From Dallia pectoralis (taxonomy: Eukaryota; Chordata; Actinopteri; Esociformes; Umbridae), in NCBI GenBank assembly GCA_029465975.1, contig CM055728.1, positions 23,002,585 to 23,066,584 on the forward strand: 64,000 nucleotides of DNA. Direction: 5' to 3'. The notes below the pieces were generated by a model that was given only the letters and a program-made list of their open reading frames with translations, was not told the origin of the DNA and ran no database searches. Below are positions 13,701-24,039 of the stretch, one piece after another. How positions within the stretch are numbered: position 1 is the stretch's first letter; every line of letters starts with the position of its first letter. A program made the position numbers and the translations under genes.

Positions 13701-15520
13701 ATATGCTGTCAGAATGGAGTCAGCATACATTGAGTCAGAATACATTGAGTCAGAATACATGGAGTCAGAATATCCAGGGAGGGAGGTTTGTCTGGCAGCC
13801 TGGCCCACAGAATGATAATAGAGATTCCAGTGTCAGAGTTACCAGGGATAAGAGCCCGGTTTAGAGTCCTGCACGCCATTTAGCCATCATTCTACCGCAG
13901 CAAGGCCTTAGGGAGCAACATTCAGGTGACGTGGCAGTGACATATTGCTCTGTTGAGATTTAGAGATATCCATGCCCCCAACCCCCCTCCATAAATATCA
14001 AGGCCCTTCCAGGGTGACAGACAACTGGATGGTCACATGTATACAAGCCACTCTGGACCTTCAGTCACATGTGTCATTAGGAACTTTTCACTCTCAGGAA
14101 TACCAGGCTCCAATACATCTGACCCCAATGTGCTGAAATAAATGTATTTAATGTTTTAATTAGATTTTATGTTTTAATCTACCAATGTAGATTTTGTAAA
14201 AGATTTTTGTTTCGTTTTTCTCACTCTGCTTTTACAAACAGGAAGTATTCGCCAGAACCTATGCATCAAGAGGAAAGTGCACATTATGGGGCTATTTGTT
14301 TGTGGACTGGTAGCAAACTAAACATTATGAAATAAGTTATAACACAACTAAAAGCACCAAACTTTAAGGGGTCACTTTTTAAAGGCATTGACATTTTATC
14401 TATAGCATTTTGGTTTGCAAGTGACGTTTGAAATTCCAAGGCATCTGCTGAGTCTCATTTATAGAACCGGCATTTCCAATGCCTTCTCTAGATGGCTTAG
14501 TGGCTAGGTGGGTAAATAACGTATCTACAAACCTAACAAATTGCACAAGTGATTAATAGAATGTTCAACTTGGTAAATATGGTCGTTTTTACCTCAGAAC
14601 CAATTTTATCAGTCTGCTATCGTAACACTGATCACACGTCTGTCAACAGGGAGACAGTGAGGGAGACACAGAAACGGCATTGGGTCATATTACCCAGATG
14701 CCACACGGTGTACTTTGAGGAAATGTAAATGCAATATTTTTTTTCAATATCTATCTTCTATAGTCTTATTTGGCAATCTGGAGTGCTGGTAGTTGTTCCA
14801 AAAGGGCTTGGAAATGTGCTTTTGAACCCATCTGCAGTTTTCAGAATATATTACGTGATCTCAGGCGATGTGGGTCTTTGAGGTTGCAGGTGCCTATTGC
14901 GAACATTGTTATTTGTGAAAACGTAGAATGTGTTGATGTTGTTAACTGCTGCATCTACTTTATAGAGGTTTCAAATATAACCTCTCAACAGTGATAATTC
15001 AGCAACATTGATTATTTAGCAACAGTGATAATTCAGCAACAGTGATTATTCAGCAACATTGATTATTCAGCAACATTGATTATTCAGCAACATTGATTAT
15101 TCAGTGAATTTTGTACAACCACTAATGTTAATCTAAAAGTATGACACACCCCACATTGCTATCATGTGAAGAACAATTTCGAGGTTGACCATGTTGTTTT
15201 GACTTAATTTCATATGAATCAGTGTACCTGGCGACACGGTCTTGATGCCAATGGGATGAGGGCAGGAGCTGAGGACACCACGGACATCACCTAGTGTCAT
15301 CCCCAACACAGGTGTTCCCCCAATCTCTAGGATCACATCGCCCACGGTCAGACCGCCCCCAGGAGCTGTTGTGACAAATGGGAACTCTCCATAGTCAGCT
15401 CCACCTCCCACGGCCACGCCTAGTTCCCCTGAGGAACCACCAACCACAGGGATTATGCTCTCCAGCACCTTGGAGCGCCAGTGCAGCTTCCTCACAGCTG
15501 CCTTAGACATGGCAAACGAG
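231..15520 (-). CDS. magix: MAGI-family scaffold protein (membrane-associated guanylate kinase, WW and PDZ), 3' part beyond window
   Basis: MAGI proteins are inverted-type MAGUK scaffolds at junctions and synapses. Coding exons (complement): 15228-15510, 11467-11583, 7262-7381, 6069-6246, 4785-4913, 4566-4642, 3533-3700, 1581-2331, 936-1488, 743-806, 231-650. Phases agree throughout, giving 953 codons before the left edge. Domains: PDZ0 (about residues 12-95, GELGVAVGGGADYGEFPF), degenerate guanylate kinase (96-176, CTTRQCRDEEIPGLDYNF then GNYYGTP), one WW (258-288, VPDNWEVAISDSGEPFYI then HHSKMTCWQDPR), PDZ1 (313-397), a Ser/Pro-rich linker with three PPSY motifs, PDZ2 (727-810), and the start of a PDZ with EGFGFVI, like family PDZ4. 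The ATG at 15510 follows an acceptor (cactcag) at 15521-15527, so the 5' UTR continues in an upstream exon. The second WW usual in the family was not found. Family assignment is firm; the MAGIX name rests on the neighbouring genes. Confidence 0.88.
2433..2805. repeat. C-rich minisatellite, about 20 bp unit
   Basis: Tandem copies of a unit like CTCAGCCCCCCTGTCGTAG, with variable C-run length and frequent single changes, about 18 copies. It lies in the MAGI intron between exons 7 and 8. Confidence 0.9.
3010..3195. repeat. GA-rich low-complexity tract
   Basis: About 180 bases dominated by GA and GAGA runs on the plus strand, within the same MAGI intron. Confidence 0.8.
5025..5865. repeat. Minisatellite, about 37 bp unit, roughly 22 copies
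   Basis: Each unit contains CACAGCCTACAGCTGGACCG followed by CTCTCTGATCTCTACCA, with shared variant forms (cagctt, ctccttaacc) that alternate along the array. It lies in the MAGI intron between exons 4 and 5. Confidence 0.92.
7672..7790. repeat. (GT)n microsatellite
   Basis: A nearly pure GT run of about 90 bases, with a short imperfect lead-in, in MAGI intron 2. Open frames on both strands here are artefacts of the repeat. Confidence 0.95.
8036..8487. repeat. GTGTGTAG-type minisatellite with 60 bp higher-order period
   Basis: Short TGTGTAGTTGTGTG-like units group into an approximately 60 bp block (containing GAGCATGTGTGACTGTG and GGCGATGTGTAGT) that recurs at about 8221, 8281, 8341, 8401 and 8461. 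The frames open on the minus strand code only His/Thr repeats. Confidence 0.9.
8690..9165. repeat. Minisatellite, about 33 bp unit, followed by CACACC tract
   Basis: About eleven copies of a unit containing ACAGTAATACAGTATGTACA and GACAGCATCATCC run to about 9060, then a short CA/CACACC tract at 9088-9165. It lies in MAGI intron 2. Confidence 0.9.
9170..10965. other. MAGI intron 2, unique-looking sequence
   Basis: About 1.8 kb of AT-leaning sequence with no recognisable exon, RNA gene or mobile element. A short open frame at 9418-9627 has no family signature. Confidence 0.5.
10968..11466 (-). repeat. 35 bp minisatellite made of the MAGI intron 2 donor, 14 units
   Basis: Read on the minus strand, the true donor of exon 2 (CCAT|gtgagtctcag at 11467/11466) opens a 35-base segment. 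That segment is then repeated 13 more times with near-identity, each copy beginning gtaagtctcac. A decayed further copy lies near 10968. The array therefore consists of the first 35 bases of the intron. Confidence 0.93.
11584..13290. other. MAGI intron 1, proximal part
   Basis: No gene or recognisable mobile element is seen. It includes a short GA-rich stretch at 11590-11650. Otherwise the sequence is AT-rich and apparently unique. Confidence 0.5.
13300..13775. repeat. 15 bp minisatellite with higher-order duplication
   Basis: The unit is like AGTCAGAATACATGC, about 31 copies. A block of roughly 180 bases containing the variants caatcag, tatggtatc and attctgtcag occurs twice in the same order (about 13313-13490 and 13500-13672), showing a segmental duplication within the array. 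Because 15 is divisible by 3, several frames stay open; none is a gene. Confidence 0.92.
13870..14990. other. MAGI intron 1, unique-looking part
   Basis: About 1.1 kb with no supported gene or known repeat. A 74-codon frame at 14770 has no family features. Confidence 0.45.
14995..15108. repeat. 17 bp tandem repeat
   Basis: About six copies of a unit like ATTCAGCAACATTGATT. Confidence 0.85.
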
Positions 15521-16256
15521 CTGAGTGAAGAGTGGGAGAGAGGATTGGATCAGTTAGAAAGGGTCCCCTGTTTACAGGCACAGTAGTCGTTCTTGCTGGC
15601 CTGTCTCTGACTATAGCTGTCCTCTGTTATGTCCTAAGTAGCACTCAGAAAGAAAAAGTTACATTTTTGCGTCTTTCAATGAGATCAGTTCGAACATGAA
15701 CGCATTGTAACAAATGGGTGACCATGAGTAAAGACAGAACGTACAGTAGAACATACCGTGTGATTCTGAAATTACTAGATTAAACTATCAATGTTCACGA
15801 ATGGTACGAATGGATATATATATATATAGTGAACAATAGCATGGAATAGGAAACGGTAGTGTTTAAGTATTCCCCATTACTACCAATGACCTGCATAGGT
15901 AGTTGAATGACATGTGGAAACTGCGGGTGTGTTATATAAACACTGTGTATTGGTTGACTGTGGCACAAACCGAAACAAAGCAAACAAACTGACACACTCA
16001 GATGAACAGGTCAATAGACAACAAATATGTCCACAAGATGTGGACCCAATACGGGCAGCAATGCTGGCTACCCATGGGCCATTGAACCGTTTACTCACTT
16101 GGCCCCCACAGGCAGCCCTTGCTTTGCCTGAACTAAGCCCACTATCTTTTTACAGCAAACATGCCCAGACTGGCACGATGTGAGGGCTCAAATATTGCAC
16201 CCGTGTAGGCTGCCCACATTGGGTTGATGCACAGTTGCTCTATTATAAGTATGTAT
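15521..16256. other. MAGI 5' intron, unique-looking
   Basis: This starts at the acceptor before the first coding exon. No exon or element is recognised. There is a short TA-repeat near 15815. Confidence 0.5.
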
Positions 16257-16264
16257 GTATTAAT

Positions 16265-17415
16265 TAGGGATGCACCGAAATGAAAATTCTTGGCCGAAAC
16301 CGAAAACCGAAAAAGAGGAAACCAAGACCGAAAACCGAAACACCGAAATAAATTATGCCAATTATTAGTACCATTGCATTTATGGATATGAGCCACCAAG
16401 GGCGTAGGTTTGGTCTCAGCTTCGGTGGGGACATCTCTCCCCCCCCATCCGGCAAGTGAACTTTTACTGAGAATAATGTGATTATTTTTGCGTTTAGTTG
16501 AGACAATAGCCTGTTGCTTTTAGATGGTAATGCTGTTTGTCAGATTCAATATATTGTAGCGACCCTGGTGGTGCCACTACTCCGCCCCTACTAATGGGAT
16601 ATCCCAAATAGGCCACATTACATAAGCAAAATATACACAGGAAACATTTCCACTGTTTATTGTGACTGCAAGATTCTAACATATGGGGTATGTATTAACA
16701 GAAAGCACTGGTAACTTTACTGTTGTCTTCAGTCACTCTCCTGTGTACTTATAGCGTGTCAGATAACTCCCCTCCCCTAGGTTTTTTAGCCAATCAAATT
16801 ACGGCGTTTCTAGTACGGTACCGGCTCTGCGGTCGGAATTGACCCAAATCGCTTCACAAACTCATAACGGAGTTCGCTAAAATATTAGTGGGGACAATTT
16901 AGTCATGTTAAAATGTTGTTGGGGACATGTCCCCAGCGTCCCCCTTAAACCTACGCCCATGTGAGGCACTTTCTTGCAGGATTTCACTGAACATATCAGA
17001 CAACGAGGGTGCATGCCCCTCATCTAGTGCAGAGAGACGAGTCTTTTTTTCTGCGCTCTGATCTCCGTGCGCTGCTGCTCCGTGCGCTGCTGCTCCGTGC
17101 CCTACTGCTCCGTGCGCTGCTGCTCCGTGCCCTACTGCTCCGTGCGCTATTGCTCCGTCTCCACGCGGGTTCTCCGCATCCATCGCCGCCTGGATCATTT
17201 CTCGTGCGCGCTGCTTTATTTCTGCATCCAAGTAATGGTCTTTATAACGCGGATCAAGTACAGTCGCGATGAAGTGCAGAGGATCCGAATAGATCACAAC
17301 ATATTTCGGCCGTATTGTTTCGGTGATAAAAGTATTTCGGCCGAAAACCGAAAATGCCCTTTTGGGCCATTTTCGGCCGAAAATTTTCGGTGGCCGAATA
17401 TTCGGTGCATCCCTA
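16265..17415 (-). mobile_element. Deleted hAT-family DNA transposon
   Basis: The ends are perfect inverted repeats (TAGGGATGCACCGAA at the left, its complement at 17401-17415). An 8-base target duplication GTATTAAT lies at 16257-16264 and 17416-17423, the hAT signature. The CCGAAAACCGAAA-rich subterminal sequence is typical. A frame on the minus strand (16908-17297) carries a hAT transposase fragment (FIATVLDPRYKDHYLDAEIK) interrupted by a degenerate Gly/Ala/His repeat. At 1,151 bases it is far below an autonomous copy and contains a nested insert. Confidence 0.9.
16399..16960. mobile_element. Element nested inside the hAT copy
   Basis: Inverted ends GGGCGTAGGTTTGG (left, about 16400) and AAACCTACGCCC (right, ending about 16959) enclose roughly 560 bases, including the inner complementary pair TGGGGACAT and ATGTCCCC. 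No coding capacity is seen. The target duplication could not be fixed. Confidence 0.65.
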
Positions 17416-17615
17416 GTATTAATTCATGCATATTCTATTTATATCGATTATAAACCTTACACATTGCACAGTCACATATTGAGGTAAATATATGTTTTGT
17501 GAATAGCCACTGCTATTTTCACACATTTTAAAGACATCATTGTAATCTGAACAAAATTAGAAATTGATGTGACTTATAAGGTCACTATGTACTCTTATAA
17601 TCTTCAGCCGACACA

Positions 17616-17848
17616 GCAGGAAGACACAGCCAGAAGACACAGCCAGAAGACACAGCCAGAAGACACATCCAGAAGACACATCCAGAAGACACAGCCAGAA
17701 GACACAGCCAGAAGACACAGCCAGAAAACACAGCCAGAAGACACAGCCAGAAGACACATCCAGAAGACACAGCCAGAAGACACAGCCAGAAGACACAGCC
17801 AGAAGACACATCCAGAAGACACAGCCAGAAGACACAGCCAGAAGACAC
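17616..17848. repeat. 13 bp minisatellite
   Basis: About 18 copies of ACACAGCCAGAAG with CATCC variants. Since 13 is not a multiple of 3, every frame reads through as a 13-residue repeat. It stops exactly where the LINE fragment starts. Confidence 0.92.
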
Positions 17849-18275
17849 GTGCCAGCCTGTCTTAAGGCCTCCATCATCATCCCAGTGCCTAAAAAGCCAA
17901 GGCCAACAGGACATAATGACTACAGACCCGTCGCGCTGACCTCTGTGGTAATGAAGTCCTTTGAACGTCTTGTGCTGGCCTGGCTCACCGCAAAAACAAT
18001 CACAGATCCCCTACTAAACCCCCTGCAGTTTGCCTACAGAGCCAACCGGTCTGTGGACGACGCAGTCAATATGGCCCTTCACTTCACTCTCCAGCATCTG
18101 GACTCCCCTGCAACATATGCAAGGATCCTGTTTGTGGACTTCAGCTCCGCCTTCAACACCAAATCCCTGCCCTTCTACACGACAAGCTCTCCCAGCTCAA
18201 CATACCGGACTCCACCTGCAGGTGGATCACAGACTTCCTGTCGGACAGGAAGCAGTGCGTCAAGCTACAGACTAT
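17849..18275 (+). pseudogene. Non-LTR retrotransposon reverse-transcriptase fragment
   Basis: The translation contains reverse-transcriptase fingers/palm motifs of fish Rex/L2-like LINEs: IIIPVPKKPRPTGHNDYRPV, LQFAYRANRSVDDAVNMALH, ARILFVDFSSAFNT. After SSAFNT the frame shifts and continues in another frame as LSQLNIPDSTCRWITDFLSD and RKQCVKL. The first catalytic aspartate block (FVDFSSAFN) is present, but the YADD region is absent. It is a truncated, frameshifted relic. Confidence 0.88.
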
Positions 18276-18515
18276 AAATGCATCGGTACAGACTCTAAAT
18301 GCATCGGTACAGATTGTAAATGCAACAGTATGGACTCTAAATGCATCTGTACGGATTCTAAATGCATCAGTACAGACTCTAAATGCAACAGTGCGGACTA
18401 TGCTTCAGTAAAGACTCTAAATGCATCAGTACAGACTCTAAATGCAACAGTACGGACTATGCTTCAATACAGACTCTAAATGCAACTGTACAAACTCTAA
18501 ATGCATCAGTTCAGA
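18270..18515. repeat. 21 bp minisatellite
   Basis: About eleven imperfect copies of a unit containing GACTCTAAATGCATCAGTAC, starting at the very end of the LINE fragment. Confidence 0.88.
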
Positions 18516-18833
18516 CTCACTCCATGCACACACTTGTTGATACATGAAATGCATACACACACTTCACAAACACTGCCACTGTGTCTGTTAATTACTTAAA
18601 CATTGCTATCCCAAAATAACCCTAGTTCTGCACCCAGACTCTAAAACTCTAAAACTGTTAACCAATTCAGTCACAATGTGAAATTAGGAAAAGGGCCTGT
18701 AAGAAAGCTTTTACTCACAGCTGATGGACACATATTGTTAACAAATCATTTGACAAATGAAATGTGATTTGATTGACAAGCCATTTCCTAATGAAAATTG
18801 CAACTACCAAAGTATATTCCTCAATGTTGGAGT

Positions 18834-21610
18834 ACACTGTAAAAAATTGCTGTAAATTTACAGCCTATTTCCAACAGTAATTTACTGTGTCTTGGTAATA
18901 CAGGCAATTACTGTATATATAAATGCATTGTGGGAAATATGATCGGGTCTTGCGTCTACTCATGCGGCAACAGTATTTTACTGTAATTTGCATTGCATCA
19001 CGGGAGATTAAAATATGTGAGGGCAGAGCGCCTTTAGTGATTTGAATCGTTGTAAGATGCTAATTAATTAGTGCGGTGGCTGTACTATTATAATTTTAAC
19101 ACTTTTTTACAGCAACCTAAATCCCATGTATCTTACTTTGGCTTCACTATATGGATAAATGTTTGCAGATTGTTTTGACGACATTAGCAGGCATGTTTCT
19201 CTCGAGTGGTGGTGTGTCTAACTAACAAGCTAACTAACTTTAGAGGGGTCAACACAAGTATTAAGAAAGCCAGAAATGGTATTATGTCGTTTACTTATTA
19301 ACTTGACTGGTTGGCGTTTTTTATTTGAATGCAGCTGATTCTAATCCGACGTAATTATCGGCGACATCTCGCGGAACGTCCACGAAAGATTGCGCCATTT
19401 TTCGACCACTGATTCCGTCTCAACGTTTGGTAAGTCACGCAGATAAATTGGATATTTTCCTGACAGCTAATGCTTGTTGGTTTCACTGTACTCGTGTGCC
19501 GGTTTTATATAATGCTTGTTGGTTTCACTGTACTCGTGTGCCGGTTTTATATAATGCTTGTTGGTTTCACTGTACTCGTGTGCCGGTTTTATATAATGCT
19601 TGTTGGTTTCACTGTACTCGTGTGCCGGTTTTATATAATGCTTGTTGGTTTCACTGTACTCGTGTGCCGGTTTTATATAATGCTTGTTGGTTTCACTGTA
19701 CTCGTGTGCCGGTTTTATATAATGCTTGTTGGTTTCACTGTACTCGTGTGCCGGTTTTATATAATGCTTGTTGGTTTCACTCTACTCGTGTCCCGGTTAT
19801 ATAATGCTTGTTGGTTTCACTCTACTCGTGTGCCGGTTTTATATAATGCTTGTTGGTTTCACTGTACTCGTGTGCCGGTTTTATATAATGCTTGTTGGTT
19901 TCACTGTACTCGTGTGCCGGTTTTATATAATGCTTGTTGGTTTCACTGTACTCGTGTGCCGGTTTTATATAATGCTTGTTGGTTTCACTGTACTCGTGTG
20001 CCGGTTTTAAATAGTTTGTTTTCTTTTATTCAACAGTATGATGTTAAAAACAGAAACATATTGATGCTGGAACCTGAGCCTCAACCTACAAGTGAGTTAT
20101 CCACGCGCGTCACTGCATGTCCTGTGGTAAAAATTGTAAGGACTTTAACTCACTTATTCTGTGCATTTATATTCACAATGTTTCCCTGTCAACTACATAT
20201 TCATACACCAGGCACATGCGAATCCACAGAAACATTCCAAGTTGCACTTCCACCAAATGTGCAGCTTTTAAAACGCACCAATTAAGACACCATGTAGAAT
20301 AAATCCCTGTTGTTGATCCTAGATTGTGTCGTGCTGATCTAAGTTTAGTATGCCATGTGGATTTCTGCAGTGTTTGGTGTAATGATATGAAGAGTTTGTT
20401 CTTTCATTTGAAAATCCATATTACTGAAGACACTGCAGTTACTTGTCCATTCAGGCAATACAACAAAGAGATACTCTTTTATCTTTCAAGCAGATGTAAG
20501 TTAGACCAATACATTTTTCCAATGAAACATACTTCCACCATTAATTTTACATTTAGGCTTTGGTATATATAGCAGGGGTCCTTTGGTGATATCCTGTGCG
20601 TTTCTGTACTCCCATGTCTGCTTAATGCTCAAGTCTGAAACAATGTCTTTGTGCCTTTCTTTGATCTATTTAAATATTGTTTGGTTTCAGGTGAAGCTGA
20701 GCAGTGGATGGTCAGAATAGAATTACAGGTGGCTGGTAAACATCATTCACCACTGTCTTTGCAAGTTACTTCAACATCGAATATGAAGAGGCTGCGTGTA
20801 CACTTGAGTTCATCCAAAGGTAAGAGGGGCAGATGTGTGCTGTGTCTTTGGCTATTGTGATTGCTGTGATCAGTAGCTCTTTAGGTTGGTCCACAAAAAC
20901 ATCCTCATCTATTGGTGGGCACAAGGTGCACTGCTATAGCTGATTGGTGCTTGTTTCTTTGTGTCTTTCAGGTATGTCTTTCATTGACATAAATCCTGAG
21001 CATGGATCCAAAGCCAGCAGCAAAAAAGTGGCATCCAGCAAGACTAGAAGACCAATCCAGAAGAAGCAGGTTGGACTAATTGATGAGTGCATACACACAT
21101 TGTGTATTTTTTTTTCAAACAGGCCAATAAATCTGTTATATCATGACATCTTTAAAACAATTGTACAAAATAAACAAGTAATTTTGATGATATTCTTGGT
21201 TATGTTTTTCTTTCCTGATTATTAAGTGATGATGTTCTTGTAAAATTCTCAATCTTATTCTTTGATGCAATTGATTTTGTAAGATTCCACCAGTAGTGAT
21301 TGCCAGGAACACATCTGCCAGTAATTTGCTGTAAATCCAGTTATGAACAGTATGCTGTTTTATTACAGTAAAAGTCTGTTAGTTCTAATTGCAGCAAAAG
21401 CTGTAAAAATTACAGTAACTGCCAGGGAACACAGCTGCCAGTAATATACTGTAAAATCAAATAAATACAGTAAGAGCTTGTATTTATTTATTACAGTAAA
21501 GTTCTGTAAATTCTAATTACAGCAATAGCTGTAAAAATTACAGTAACTGCCAGGGAACACAGCTGCCAGTAATTTACTGTAAAATTTACAGTGAAATTTT
21601 TTACAGTGTA
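18834..21610 (+). mobile_element. DNA transposon with CACTGTAAAAAA-type inverted ends carrying zinc-finger-like exons
   Basis: The left end (ACACTGTAAAAAATTGCTGT) and right end (its imperfect complement, ending TTTTTTACAGTGTA at about 21609) bound roughly 2.8 kb. Subterminal ACAGTAA/TTACTGT motifs occur at both sides, with about three tandem copies of a block near 21290-21600. Inside are decayed C2H2-like stretches (CKDFNSL, YTRHMRIHRNIP, FKTHQLRHH, DMKSLFFHLKIHITEDTAVT, CPFRQ) of the sort found in fish transposon-associated zinc-finger proteins. The superfamily is not determined. Confidence 0.6.
19466..20012. repeat. 42 bp minisatellite within the transposon, 13 copies
   Basis: The units contain AATGCTTGTTGGTTTCACTG and TACTCGTGTGCCGGTTTTAT and are almost identical, except for one copy near 19780 that lost two bases. 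The unit is 14 codons long, so two frames stay open across it. Confidence 0.93.
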
Positions 21611-21744
21611 GGAATCATTGATTTTCCAATCTGTCTTTCAGAAGCACTTTTATAAAGCATGAATAATTATGCTTTAACTTCCCCTGACCAGCATCTTGCA
21701 GTACCGTTGTTGCCTCCTGAGTGGTTGTCTGAAGATAGAAATGA

Positions 21745-22284
21745 GGAACAGCACTATAAAGAACACTAATATAAATAACACTACTATAAAGAACAGCACT
21801 ATAAAGAACAACAGTATTAAGAACACCACTATAAAGAACACTACTATAAAGAACACCACTATGAAGAACACTACTAAAAAGAACACCACTATAAAGAACA
21901 CTAATATAAAGAACACTACTGTAAAGAACACCACTATAAAGAATAACAGTATTAAGAACACCACTATAAAGAACAGTACTATGAAGAACACCACTATAAA
22001 GAACAACAGTATAAAGAACACCACAATAAAGAACAGCACTAAAAAGAACACTACTATAAAGAACACTACTATAAAGAACACCACTATAAAGAACACTAAT
22101 ATAAAGAACAACAATATTAAGAACACCACTATTAAGAACACTACTACAAAGAACACTACTATAAAGAACACCACTATAAAGAACACTAATATAAAGAACA
22201 ACAGTATTAAGAACACCACTATAAAGAACACTACTATAAAGAACACTACTATAAAGAACACCACTATAAAGAACACCACTATTT
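21745..22284. repeat. 15 bp minisatellite (ACTATAAAGAACACC), about 36 copies
   Basis: The unit is ACTATAAAGAACACC with variants (aat, agt, gca). It is open in several frames because the period is five codons. The right end directly abuts an interspersed repeat. Confidence 0.92.
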
Positions 22285-22740
22285 ACATTTACATTTTGCG
22301 CATTTAGCAGACGCTCTTATCCAGTGCGACTTACAATAAGTGCAGGCATTTCACATATAGCTAAAACACACATCAAAAAGGCAATAAGTACATTGTTCCT
22401 GGGTGGGTGCAGGGGGAAGTGCTAGAGATAGAAGGGGTGCTAGGAGAGGAGGAATGGGTGATAATCGTAGAAGAATGATTTGGTAGTGAAGTTTCGAACA
22501 GTCGAGAGTTGTGGAGCTCCATTCATGGAGCTACTGGAGGTACAGTTTGAAGAGGAATGTTTTTAGACGTTTTTTGAAGATTGGTAGAGAGTCCGATGAT
22601 CTGATCTCCAGAGTGGAGTTGTTCCACCATTGCGGGGCAAGCACGGAGAACAATTTAGACTGAGCAGATCGAGAGTTGCCCTATAAAGCTGCTGTGGTCT
22701 AGTCGATGCTGCCTACAGTGTGTGGGCACACCTTACCCAG
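22285..22740 (+). mobile_element. Teleost interspersed repeat with conserved TTTAGCAGACGC core
   Basis: It begins TTTACATTTACATTTTGCGC, followed by TTTAGCAGACGCTCTTATCC, a core I recognise as very abundant in many fish genomes. Downstream sequence to about 22740 appears to belong to the same decayed copy. Its formal class is left open. Confidence 0.6.
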
Positions 22741-24030
22741 CATATACCCACATGGTGCCAACAGGGTCATGTTTGCCAAGTACTGATGCAGCTTAACCGT
22801 CTTGGGCCACTTTTTCCATTGTCCTTAAGTTAATACATTAACATAAACACATGTCACATACCGTATATACCCATAACACTGACTTGTCCAGATATGCTAC
22901 TATAATGGATATGTCAACTACAACGTCTAAAACTTTAAAATAACAACATTACGTTTGAAGACAAATTTACTAATTTCACCTTGATTACAGTCACACTGTG
23001 AAATACATCAAGCCAGAGAGCTGAAGATACGGATAGAAACTGAAATATGATAATGATTTTACTAATACATTATGCACATATTAACAATGTATTACACATT
23101 CAATCCAAAATGTGAGGTTTAAAAAGTATCTTCGACTTGCAATCCCTGACTGCATCTTTAACTTAGCCATTCAGAATGAATATCTAACTGGAACGTATCC
23201 CTAATCTTAACCTAACCTTGATATCCCACCATAACCAAAATTAATAACTAACCCTAATACATAACCCTAATACTTCACCTTAACCAAAATACCTAGCCCG
23301 AATACCAATCTTTTGAAAACAAATTCCTTGGTAAATCAGGACAATGCAGTAGGACCTAAAAGGTTGGCAGAGTGAAAATGAAGTGACAGGTGGGCTGCAC
23401 GGAGGAAGAGCAGGTGCTCCTGGAGCGTGACTGAGAGAGTGCCTCGGCCTGACAGGAGTAGAGCAGCACTGTCACACCGATCTAAGGGATAGAGAGGGTC
23501 CCACATAGCACAAAACAAGGGCGGGTGGACTCAGTTAAGGATGACACAATGTGTAAAACAGTCAAACACATAAGATTCACAGCGCCATATTCAATACAGA
23601 GAGACTGACAGAAAATAAAAGGCAGGCAGAGGAAAAATGGGATTAAAGGAAAGCAAACCAGATCCACCATGTAACGTTTAAGCACGGAGCACGAATACTT
23701 TATGATTTAATCAAATACAGAGTAATCCTATTTGTCCTAATAATGAGAAATCTCTGCTGTCCCAGAAGGCCACCCTGTGGCAATACTTTATTAACAGACG
23801 GTAACATAATGACCCGGGGAACAAATGGAGGGAGAGACAGGAAGGCAGGCATCCAGCGGGGTTTACCCTGAGGCACACCAGTCCACCTGCTCAGGGCTAG
23901 TACTCCAAATGAGGCTAATTTAAACAGCGTGAGGAATGAACACGCCTAATCACTTCCTCTTCACTGACTGGCTGATCACTCATGTATCGTCCTCCATCTT
24001 TAATCGCCTGTTGTCCCTAAGACCTGGTTG
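22741..24030. other. Intergenic/intronic sequence, no gene seen
   Basis: About 1.3 kb without recognisable coding or mobile sequence. Short CCTAA-like runs near 23205-23300 are too scattered to be a telomeric array. Confidence 0.45.
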
Positions 24031-24039
24031 GTGGCGCCA

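Noticed and set aside
17557..17914. Cys/Leu/Val-rich frames that look membrane-like
   Set aside because: They are read-through of the 13 bp minisatellite on the opposite strand.
21674..22307. Frames of about 200 codons on both strands
   Set aside because: Five-codon periodic translations of the 15 bp array; not genes.
23205..23300. Telomere-like CCTAA/CCCTAA stretches
   Set aside because: Irregular spacing and only a few scattered copies; not an array.
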